64,000 nucleotides of DNA from Gemmatimonadota bacterium (lineage in GTDB: Bacteria; Gemmatimonadota; Gemmatimonadetes; Gemmatimonadales; Gemmatimonadaceae): the NCBI GenBank assembly GCA_003134685.1, contig PLCA01000009.1, forward strand, positions 1 to 64,000. The letters are read 5' to 3'. The translations under genes and the position numbers were made by a program. Below are positions 57,161 through 64,000 of the stretch, piece after piece (within the stretch, counting starts at the first letter, position 1; every line of letters begins with the position of its first letter). The notes beneath the pieces are model-generated. The model was given only the letters and a program-made list of their open reading frames with translations, ran no database searches and was not told where the DNA came from.

Positions 57161-58846
57161 TCAGAGGTTGCGGCGATTGAGCTCGTTCACCGCATAGTCA
57201 GCGGCGCGCGCGGTCATCGCCATGTAGGTAAGTGACGGATTCTGACACGCGGTGGAGACCATGCACGATCCGTCGGTGACGAAGACGTTTGGCGCGTCCC
57301 ATACCTGGTTGTGCGAGTTGAGGACTGAAGTCTTGGGATCGCGTCCCATCCGCGCCGTTCCCATCTCGTGAATTCCCATGCCCGGGAAGGAGCCGGCATC
57401 GTAAACCTGGACGTCTTTGACGCCGCACGCCTGAAGCGTCTCGGCCATGTCCACCTGCATGTCGCGACGCATCATCGCCTCGTTCTCACCGGTCGCACAG
57501 TCGATCTTGACCACCGGCATTCCCCATTTGTCCTTCTTGGTCTGATCGATGGTGACTGTGTTGGCGTGATTGGGCAGCATCTCCGCGAACGCCGTTGCAC
57601 CGATGTTCCAGGTGCCCGGCATCGACATATCGTCCTTGAACTTGGCTCCGACACCCAGCTCGGAGACTGCTCTTCCCCAATCCTCCCTTCCTGCGCCACC
57701 CTGGTAACCAAAGCCGCGGAGGTATTGTCTCTTGTCTCCGAACAGATTCTGGTAGCGGGGAATGTAGAAGCCGTTAGGACGGCGACCGAAGATGGTCTTG
57801 TCGTCGAGTCCCTCCAGTCTGCCCTGAGCGCCGGCGCGGAAGTGATGGTCCATCAGGTTGTGACCAAGCTCACCGGAGGTGCTGCCCAGTCCGCCGGGCC
57901 AGACATTTGTTGCCGAGCGCATGAGAAGCCAGGCAGTGTTGATCGTAGACGCGCAGAGGAAGATCACCTTTGCCTTGTAGTCGATCGACTGATTGCTTTG
58001 CGCGTCAACCGCGCGAACGCCGGTGGCGCGCTTGGTATTTGGATCGTAGAGAACCTCGCTCACGATCTGGAACGGCAGAAGTGTAAGTCGTCCCGTTTTC
58101 GCGGCGTGGGGAAGCGTCGAGGATTGAGTGCTGAAGTAGGCGCCGTACGGACATCCGAGCCAGCACGCATTGCGATACTGGCATTGCGTGCGACCGTCGT
58201 GCGGTACGGTGAGGTTTGCCGAGCGTCCCGGAATGATGCGCCGACTTGCCCCGAATTTGGATTTCTTCAGCCTATCCGACACGAGCTGCTCGCCGCAGTT
58301 GAGCGCCATCGGCGGAAGAAATTGGCCATCGGGAAGCTGCGGCATTCCCTCGTGTGATCCGTTGATCCCTGCATGCTTCTCGACGTGATCGTACCAGGGA
58401 GCGAGGTCGGCGTAGCGGATCGGCCAGTCGATGGCGATACCGTCCTTCGCGTTAGCCTCGAAGTCGAAATCACTCCAGCGATAACTTTGACGACCCCACA
58501 TCAACGAGCGTCCGCCAACGTGGTAGCCGCGATACCAGTCGAAGCGTTTTACCTCGGTGTAGGGCGAATCCTTGTCGGAGGCCCAGTAGTCGAGATTCGT
58601 TTCGTTTAGCGGATAGTCACGCTTCAGGACCGGGTAGAGCTCTTCCATTGCCCGGGTTCGGCCTCCGCGATGCGGATACTCCCACGGAGCCTTGGTCGCG
58701 TTAACGTAGCCCGTGATGTGCTCGATGTTCTTGCCGCGCTCGAGCATGAGCACGCGCAGACCCTTCTCGGTGAGCTCCTTGGCGGCCCACCCTCCGGAAA
58801 TCCCGGACCCCACAACTATCGCATCGTACTCAGGCTTCTGCATCAA
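57161..58846 (-). CDS. GMC-family FAD oxidoreductase
   Basis: 561 residues. The N-terminal Rossmann motif YDAIVVGSGISGGWAAKEL (residues 7-25) and LERGKN bind FAD. Substrate-binding middle region with GGRSLMWGRQSYRWSD near 110-125. The C-terminal GMC_oxred_C has IHEMGTARMGRDPKTSV (catalytic His near 489) and NVFVTDGSCMVSTACQNPSL near 520-540. It lacks its own Tat signal, as expected if it hitch-hikes with subunit 3. The family includes glycoside-C3 dehydrogenases that make 3-keto sugars, which fits the DUF1080 neighbour. A haem c subunit is not encoded nearby. Confidence 0.92.
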   Translation of the reverse strand: MMQKPEYDAIVVGSGISGGWAAKELTEKGLRVLMLERGKNIEHITGYVNATKAPWEYPHRGGRTRAMEELYPVLKRDYPLNETNLDYWASDKDSPYTEVKRFDWYRGYHVGGRSLMWGRQSYRWSDFDFEANAKDGIAIDWPIRYADLAPWYDHVEKHAGINGSHEGMPQLPDGQFLPPMALNCGEQLVSDRLKKSKFGASRRIIPGRSANLTVPHDGRTQCQYRNACWLGCPYGAYFSTQSSTLPHAAKTGRLTLLPFQIVSEVLYDPNTKRATGVRAVDAQSNQSIDYKAKVIFLCASTINTAWLLMRSATNVWPGGLGSTSGELGHNLMDHHFRAGAQGRLEGLDDKTIFGRRPNGFYIPRYQNLFGDKRQYLRGFGYQGGAGREDWGRAVSELGVGAKFKDDMSMPGTWNIGATAFAEMLPNHANTVTIDQTKKDKWGMPVVKIDCATGENEAMMRRDMQVDMAETLQACGVKDVQVYDAGSFPGMGIHEMGTARMGRDPKTSVLNSHNQVWDAPNVFVTDGSCMVSTACQNPSLTYMAMTARAADYAVNELNRRNL

Positions 58847-58961
58847 GTCCTCGCTGTCGATTGGTGTGACGTCGAGCGCGGGTTCGTCTCAGCGGGTGGA
58901 ACTGTCGACCGGCGCACAAGAATATGGGTGACGGGGGCCGGGTTGCTCAAGGCCGATTCAG

Positions 58962-59282
58962 AACTGCTGAACGGGAGCCGAGATCTCGACGGCGAACTGA
59001 AAAGAACGGGATCCGAGATCTAACAAACTGAGAAGAACGGGATCCGAGATCTCAGAGGCATAGATCTGAGGATCTAGTCACCGCGCTCCGACCGTATCGC
59101 GCGCGTATCCGTCTACAACCCACCGCCTGTACCATAGCGCCATCCAGATATGTCGCCGCGTAGTTCCTAAACCCTGGTATCTACGCTTCTCAGATCTCGC
59201 ATCACGTTCAGTTTGCAGTTTCAGATCTCGCATCACGTTCAGTTTGCAGTTTCAGATGTCGGATCACGTTCAGTTAGCAGTT
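58962..59282. repeat. 320-bp repeat with tandem inverted termini (copy B)
   Basis: Three left units (AACTGCTGAACGGGAGCCGA, AACTGAAAAGAACGGGATCC, AACTGAGAAGAACGGGATCC) and three right units (CAGATCTCGCATCACGTTCAG twice and CAGATGTCGGATCACGTTCAG, about 59190-59282) flank a core aligned to copy A over about 150 bp with scattered differences. The rest of the 473-bp divergent gap (58847-59319) shows only a likely promoter region for the GMC operon on the left. Copies A and B are direct repeats on either side of the GMC-DUF1080 operon. Confidence 0.85.
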
Positions 59283-59319
59283 GTGGCGGCCGTGTGCCCC
59301 GCCCGATACTTTGTAGCCG

Positions 59320-60954
59320 ATGGAGCCAACTGATCGAAGCACTGCGTTCGGGCGTCCCGGAGTCTTTTGGGCCGGCGTCGTGGCCGTGATCGCAGGTGTA
59401 ACCCTTCATCTGCCGATGTACGTGGAAGCCCGGGGTATGGGATACCGTTTGGCGGGCATGCCGCTGGACGTCGGGATGATCGTCGGCATGGTACTGATCG
59501 TTGTCGGGCTGGCCGCGACATTCTGGGGCCTGATTCCGCGCGATCACCTACATGCCCTGGCGTCCGACGTGCACATCCGCGTGCGGGCGCTCGACGAGGT
59601 GCCGATACGCGCCTCGCACGTGGCGCTCATGCTCGTCATGGCGGCCGCCGTAACGATCGACGTGATGAAGCCGGCGACGTTGGCGTTCGTGTTGCCGGGC
59701 ATGACTCGGGAGTACGGGCTGAGATCCCCCCTTCACCCAACAGGAAGCATTCCGGCGGCGCTGCTGCCCCTTGCCGGGATTACCGGCACCGTGCTCGGCT
59801 CGTTCCTTTGGGGTTGGTTGGGCGACCGCCTGGGCCGGCGTCCTTCCATCCTCATGGCGGCGATGACGTTCATCGCGACGAGCATCTGCGGCTCGATGCC
59901 CAGCTTCGCCTTGAACATGGTCATGTGCTTCGTCATGGGCCTCGGCGTGGGCGGCATGTTGCCGATCATGTTCACGATCATGGCGGAAACAATTCCCGCG
60001 CGACATCGAGGTTGGCTGCTGGTGCTGATCGGCGGGGACGTGGCCGGTGCGTACATCATCACGAGCTGGCTGGCCGCCTCCCTGATGCCTTCTCTGAGCT
60101 GGCGCATCCTGTGGCTGATCGGTTTTCCAACCGGCCTGTTGCTGATTGTCCTGAGCCGCTGGATTCCCGAGTCGCCGCGCTTTCTTCTCGCGCACGGACG
60201 AACGGCCGAGGCGGAGAGCGTCATGAAGCGGTACGGCGCCGTCATCCTGCGCGAACCGGCAAGCGAGATCGCCGCGGAATCCGCGGTGGGGAGTGGAATT
60301 CGGCAACTCTTCCGGCCGCCATTTCTTCGTGTAACAGTGGTGGTCGTGCTATTGGGTTTGGGGATTGGCCTGGTGTCGTTCGGGTTTCAGCTCTGGATAC
60401 CGTCCAATCTCCAGAAGCTTGGATTCGCCGAAGCAGACGCGAACCGGCTGCTCAGGAATTCCGCGATCATCGGATTTCCGCTCAATTTTCTGGTCGCGTG
60501 GCTCTACGGGTTCTGGAGCAGCAAGCGGACTCTGATTCTGGTGACCGCCCTGACTGCGCTGTCGTTGTTCGGGTTTGCCGTGGCCGGCAATTCCGTGGCG
60601 ACAAACAGAGTCCTGCTATACACGCTGCTCATCATGCCGATCTGGGGCATCAGCTCGGTGGTCGCGGTGCTCTCGGCGTACAGCACGGAGATTTTCCCGA
60701 CACGTCTGCGGTCTCGCGGCACCGGGCTGGCGTCCGGGATCAGCAAGGCCGGGGGTGTGCTGATCATTGCGCTGGTGGCCATCGCGGTCGCGCCACCTTC
60801 GATCGCCGGCACAGCGCTCATCGGCGCTCTCCCGATGGCGCTCGCCGCAGTGGCAGTCGCCCTTTTCGGCCCGGAGACTCGCAACCGCCAGTTAGAGGCG
60901 ATCACGGCCGAGCAGCTCGGTGTGCGGGAGCGGAAGACCGCGCTGGCGGGATGA
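59320..60954 (+). CDS. MFS transporter
   Basis: 544 residues. There are two extra N-terminal helices (residues 15-75) before the usual 12-helix MFS core. The MFS motif GWLGDRLGRRPSIL is near 165, followed by PESPRFLLAHGRTAEAESVM typical of sugar/aromatic-acid (SP/AAHS-like) porters, and RSRGTGLASGISKAGG near 465. It imports or exports a small organic substrate; the adjacent GMC-DUF1080 operon across the repeat suggests a glycoside or keto-sugar, as inference. Its last 63 bp overlap the convergent flavoprotein gene. Confidence 0.87.
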   Translation: MEPTDRSTAFGRPGVFWAGVVAVIAGVTLHLPMYVEARGMGYRLAGMPLDVGMIVGMVLIVVGLAATFWGLIPRDHLHALASDVHIRVRALDEVPIRASHVALMLVMAAAVTIDVMKPATLAFVLPGMTREYGLRSPLHPTGSIPAALLPLAGITGTVLGSFLWGWLGDRLGRRPSILMAAMTFIATSICGSMPSFALNMVMCFVMGLGVGGMLPIMFTIMAETIPARHRGWLLVLIGGDVAGAYIITSWLAASLMPSLSWRILWLIGFPTGLLLIVLSRWIPESPRFLLAHGRTAEAESVMKRYGAVILREPASEIAAESAVGSGIRQLFRPPFLRVTVVVVLLGLGIGLVSFGFQLWIPSNLQKLGFAEADANRLLRNSAIIGFPLNFLVAWLYGFWSSKRTLILVTALTALSLFGFAVAGNSVATNRVLLYTLLIMPIWGISSVVAVLSAYSTEIFPTRLRSRGTGLASGISKAGGVLIIALVAIAVAPPSIAGTALIGALPMALAAVAVALFGPETRNRQLEAITAEQLGVRERKTALAG

Positions 60955-62625
60955 CTCGCCGCTAAGTGGCGGCTCAGCTCCCATCCCCCGAAGTGCGGGC
61001 AACGCCTCGAGAACCTCGGCGCGGGTCATTCCGAGAAGGGCGTGCTGCTCGATCAGCGCGTCGAAATCGACGGGATAGAGATTTTTCCGGCTCGGGTCAG
61101 CGAGTCCGGCAATGTTGCGGGGAGCGATCGCTCGCGTGATCCAGTCCACGAACTCCCGCCGCTCGCCTGCGGTCCCAACTTCACCGCGACGCTGTGTGAT
61201 CTGCCTGAGCCGCCCCAGCGCTTCGCGCGGGAGCGGTCCCAGCACCGGATCTCCAACTCCCAGGAAGCCGTTCCACGCCGCGGATCCCTGCGGGACGAGT
61301 CGCTGGCTTGCTTCGGCGAATGACACAGCGGCGAAATAGAGCATTGTCTGAGCAACAAACAGATCAAAATGTGCCATCGCCTCGTAAGCGCCGGCGACCA
61401 TGAGGTCGATCTGATCCGCTTCGGCACTGAGCGCGGCGTCGTAGCGGGCGAGGACGCCCTGATCGGGCACGCGTCGATTGCGCGCCGCCGATTCGAATGC
61501 GAGTGCGAGCCGCTCGACGGCCCTCAAGCCCCAGGCGATTCCCGTCGAGAAGAGCGGATCGACGAAGGCGTATGCGTGGGGCATCAACGCCCACCTCTCG
61601 CCGGCCGCGCGCGTGAGGCGATGCTGAATCGCGGGCAGAAACGAAATCGGCATTAGCGGTGTCGCCTCGACGAACGCGGCCGCGAGTGTCGGGTATCGCT
61701 CGAGCAATTGTCGCCAGAGTGACGCCGCATCGACGGCCCCCGATGAACTCGGCGCGGCAGCGCTGGTAGGTGCTGCGTTGGCGTCCAGGTTCTTAACGTC
61801 CGACGATTGCAACGACGCGATGCCTCTCGGCGTGAGCAGGAAACCGGCGCTGGTCACGCCGTCGTCGAACCGCAGCGAGTACATCCAGCCTTCGTCGATA
61901 ATGTGATGCACGGCCGCCCAATCGTCGCGGTAGGGACCCTCCGGCATGCCGGGCACCGCGTCCTTCATCGGTTGCACGCGGTCGAAGTGACTGAAGACGA
62001 GCGCGGAGCGCGTCTCGGTGGCGTCGAGACCCGACGGAATCGAGAGCTGTCGCGCCAGAAAACCGCCTGGACCAGACGCGTCAATGACGAAATTCGCGCG
62101 CAGCTCGAAGGGCGTGCCGTTCCGCGTGCCGCTCAAGCGGACGGAATCCGGTGCGATGTCCGCCGTGGTCAGGTTCACGCGGTCCCTGTAGTCGACACCA
62201 GCGGCGATTGCCTCGCGCACGAAATGGTGATCGATGTCCGCCCGCACCCAATGCGAGTCCGAGAGGGAGTCATGCGGGCTCGCCGCGACCAGCAGACGCT
62301 CCGAATCGAGGCCGCGATTGGCGAAAGGCTGATCGCGATGATGCCTGTAGTAGGTGAAGCCGCGCTTCAGCCCGCGACGAAGCTCCGGGAAATGCGCCAG
62401 CCAGCGGCCGTGCGTCGCCAACCGATAGCAGTCCGGCAGTCCGTACCGAATTCCAATCCGCTCGAGCGACAGGTTTGCGAGCGGAGTTGACGACTCTCCG
62501 ATCGCGAAGCGCGGATGCGTGCCGCGCTCGAGCAGGACGACGTCGTACCCTTGCACGGCGAGTATGCGGGCCAGGAGCGATCCGGCGAATCCACTGCCGA
62601 CGATAGCCACCTCGCACGATTTCAT
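60892..62625 (-). CDS. Flavin-dependent halogenase-like FAD oxidoreductase
   Basis: 577 residues. N-terminal FAD-binding CEVAIVGSGFAGSLLARIL and LLERGTHPRFAIGESSTPLANL (the GESxxP motif of tryptophan-halogenase-type flavoproteins). A second dinucleotide region ANFVIDASGPGGFLARQL near 175-195 and ALMPHAYAFVDPLFSTGIAWGL near 335-355 complete the monooxygenase fold. The WxWxIP signature of true tryptophan halogenases is not visible, so the reaction may be halogenation, hydroxylation or dehydrogenation. It lies 48 bp after a radical SAM gene and is probably part of the same small biosynthetic operon. Confidence 0.78.
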   Translation of the reverse strand: MKSCEVAIVGSGFAGSLLARILAVQGYDVVLLERGTHPRFAIGESSTPLANLSLERIGIRYGLPDCYRLATHGRWLAHFPELRRGLKRGFTYYRHHRDQPFANRGLDSERLLVAASPHDSLSDSHWVRADIDHHFVREAIAAGVDYRDRVNLTTADIAPDSVRLSGTRNGTPFELRANFVIDASGPGGFLARQLSIPSGLDATETRSALVFSHFDRVQPMKDAVPGMPEGPYRDDWAAVHHIIDEGWMYSLRFDDGVTSAGFLLTPRGIASLQSSDVKNLDANAAPTSAAAPSSSGAVDAASLWRQLLERYPTLAAAFVEATPLMPISFLPAIQHRLTRAAGERWALMPHAYAFVDPLFSTGIAWGLRAVERLALAFESAARNRRVPDQGVLARYDAALSAEADQIDLMVAGAYEAMAHFDLFVAQTMLYFAAVSFAEASQRLVPQGSAAWNGFLGVGDPVLGPLPREALGRLRQITQRRGEVGTAGERREFVDWITRAIAPRNIAGLADPSRKNLYPVDFDALIEQHALLGMTRAEVLEALPALRGMGAEPPLSGESSRQRGLPLPHTELLGRDRL

Positions 62626-62673
62626 ATCACGGCCGACCGCGAAGACGCGAGCGCAAAAAACGACGAGCTCATT

Positions 62674-63663
62674 TTACTCCGCTCCGCAAGAGCCGCAGGA
62701 GACTCGTGACTCCGAGCGGCCGCTGACATTCACGCGTCGCAACCGCTCCACGCGCTCGGCGCGGCAATGCTCGCACGCCGGCAGGCGGTCGACGTCCCAC
62801 AGGTCGGCGGTCACGACTGCTTTCGTGAACTGCAGAGAGAGGTCGAGCGATTCCTCGAGCTGTAACAACGTCGGCGGTGTGAAATGCCCCAATCCCTGAA
62901 GCCGTTCCATCTCGCCATTCCCGCCGCGCACGGGAATGATCGATACGACCGACGCGCCTCGCTCTACCGCGTACTCGACGGCGCGCACTGTCCACCCGAC
63001 GGTTTCGTCGACAGGCACGTACGGCGCGCCGAGCAGAACGAAAACGCGGAGATCGATGCCATTGTCCGAAAGAAACCGCGCCGCCGTATCGAATCGCGCG
63101 AGGTCGAGGCGTTTGTTGAGCTGCGCCGCAGCTGCAGGATGAATCGTCTCGAGTCCCACCGCGACTTCGAGCTGTCCCGGAATCTGTCGCGCGAACTCGA
63201 GCGTTTTCGCCCCGATCGTGTTGGCGTGGGACTCTACGGTGATTGCGGCAAACGGCGCTGCCAACTTCGCAATGCCGAGCACGTCCTCGGAGGGGACAGC
63301 TCGTTGGTCGAAGAAGTTGCTCGCGTTGTAAAGCTTGAGCCGATCCGGCGTCTGGCCGTCGCGCGCCTGTCCGTCGCGCGCCTCGAGAACACTTTCGAGC
63401 TGCCGGGTCAGCGCACCGGGAGGCGTCGGGCCGTCGAGAGTCCATTGCCACAGGTCGCAGAACGAGCACGTGAACGGACACTCGGCACCAGTGAGAAATA
63501 CCGTGAGCGCCCGCTCGACCTTTCCGCCGGGCCGGCGCTCGTCCTCGAGCACCGATCCATGCGCCATGTAAGGATCTACGCGCGCCTTAGGCGGCCGGAG
63601 GCTCCGAATTCGCCGATCGACATCGACAGTCGTCCCCACGAATGGATCCAAGGTCGAGGTCAC
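62674..63663 (-). CDS. Radical SAM protein
   Basis: 329 residues from a GTG at 63663, 28 bp after the upstream stop; the open frame further up is out of context. The [4Fe-4S] motif CPFTCSFC is near residue 56 in FLTGAECPFTCSFCDLWQW. The TIM-barrel part follows (VAVGLETIHPAAAAQLNKRL, FVLLGAPYVPVDETVGW), and a C-terminal CEHC ... CGSCG pair may hold a second cluster. The Elp3/B12-independent radical SAM layout is clear, but the substrate is unknown. The context (asparagine-synthase-like, halogenase-like) suggests modification of a small natural product. Confidence 0.85.
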   Translation of the reverse strand: MTSTLDPFVGTTVDVDRRIRSLRPPKARVDPYMAHGSVLEDERRPGGKVERALTVFLTGAECPFTCSFCDLWQWTLDGPTPPGALTRQLESVLEARDGQARDGQTPDRLKLYNASNFFDQRAVPSEDVLGIAKLAAPFAAITVESHANTIGAKTLEFARQIPGQLEVAVGLETIHPAAAAQLNKRLDLARFDTAARFLSDNGIDLRVFVLLGAPYVPVDETVGWTVRAVEYAVERGASVVSIIPVRGGNGEMERLQGLGHFTPPTLLQLEESLDLSLQFTKAVVTADLWDVDRLPACEHCRAERVERLRRVNVSGRSESRVSCGSCGAE

Positions 63664-63691
63664 GCGAGGCGCACGAGCACTGTCGACGTGC

Positions 63692-64000
63692 TCACACGAC
63701 GGCGGCGTGCAGCTTCTCGAAATGACGGCGGTAGCGCGTCTCGTCCTGCGGGAAGAGTCGCGCGACTTGTTTCGCCGAGACCGATCCGTGCTGGAACCGG
63801 CGCTTGGGAAAAACTGGCATGTCGAGCCCCAACACCGATCGAATACCACGCGCGACGATCTCGCCCTTCAAAGCGTACAATCGTTCGTGCGATCCCTTGG
63901 TCAGCTCGGCGAACGGAATCGCCTCAGCCACTGCGATGACGGAGGGACGAGTGTAAGGACTGAACCCCTCGAACCCGTATTCACGAGCGCAGGCGAAGCT
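63692..64000 (-). CDS. Asparagine-synthase-like protein, C-terminal fragment
   Basis: The frame is open from the window edge to a TGA at 63692-63694, giving the last 102 residues. EYGFEGFSPYTRPSVIAVAE, then IPFAELTKGSHERLYALKG and MPVFPKRRFQHGSV match the C-terminal end of the asparagine synthase (AsnB-type) synthetase domain, where a 'P..K.gf' motif closes the fold. Such domains also make beta-lactam or amide bonds in secondary metabolism. The rest lies outside the window. It is the upstream gene of the radical SAM/halogenase-like operon. Confidence 0.62.
   Translation of the reverse strand, partial: SFACAREYGFEGFSPYTRPSVIAVAEAIPFAELTKGSHERLYALKGEIVARGIRSVLGLDMPVFPKRRFQHGSVSAKQVARLFPQDETRYRRHFEKLHAAVV

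Noticed and set aside
55135-59282. A composite transposon around the GMC operon
   Set aside because: The flanking repeats have no ORF, no transposase is present and no target-site duplication could be identified; a recombination cassette is the more cautious reading.

Overview
The window is GC-rich, densely coding chromosomal DNA from a Gram-negative-type bacterium. Secreted BNR/sortilin-like proteins, DUF885 proteins, BlaI/M56 pairs, FG-GAP-ASPIC/UnbV proteins, Ig-like lipoproteins and a GMC/DUF1080 module occur together here, which fits Gemmatimonadota best. That placement is an inference from gene content: there is no rRNA or other phylogenetic marker beyond ligA and a folE fragment. I saw no tRNA, rRNA, CRISPR array, transposase or phage gene.

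Layout. 1-6.1 kb: end of folE, an SDR, a Trm112-like protein, then a leftward TPR-ParA-lipoprotein-acyl-CoA ligase operon and a phosphoribosyltransferase. 6.1-10.5 kb: an inverted-repeat element, then a leftward operon of receiver, REC-GGDEF cyclase, ligA (nested overlap) and V4R protein. 10.5-20.7 kb: housekeeping and small genes (YtxH, TPR, pyrimidine-nucleoside phosphorylase, VOC, MmcQ, GH3 glucosidase, GNAT, TMEM175), with two decayed genes (a DinB-like protein and an Ig-like lipoprotein). 20.8-31 kb: secreted proteins, including two large BNR/sortilin-like paralogues, a type IV pilin with a possible sigma-54 promoter, and a DUF885 protein.

31-42.6 kb is the most distinctive region. Two BlaI-M56 (BlaR1-type) pairs lack the penicillin-binding sensor. 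One M56 protein carries a DUF4097-like beta-helical domain and the other carries HEAT repeats. The HEAT-type receptor is followed by a secreted HEAT protein that ends in the same Trp/Pro-rich C-terminal tail, and by an S41-like lipoprotein. A shared inverted-repeat motif lies before the second BlaI gene and before the secreted HEAT gene. The first BlaI gene and a divergent, frameshifted HExxH metallopeptidase share two near-identical palindromes that also form promoter boxes for both directions.

42.7-55.1 kb: a histidine kinase, three FG-GAP/ASPIC-UnbV proteins, a membrane multihaem cytochrome c and an RnfD/NqrB-like protein. The last UnbV and the RnfD-like gene form a tight pair resembling unbV-unbU of enediyne loci, but without any polyketide synthase. 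55.1-59.3 kb: a three-gene GMC oxidoreductase / gluconate-dehydrogenase-subunit-3 / DUF1080 module, probably for glycoside C3 oxidation and cleavage. It lies exactly between two direct copies of a 310-320 bp repeat with tandem inverted termini. 59.3-64 kb: an MFS transporter and a leftward cluster of asparagine-synthase-like (cut by the window edge), radical SAM and halogenase-like flavoprotein genes.

All function calls are from reading motifs by eye; no database search was possible.
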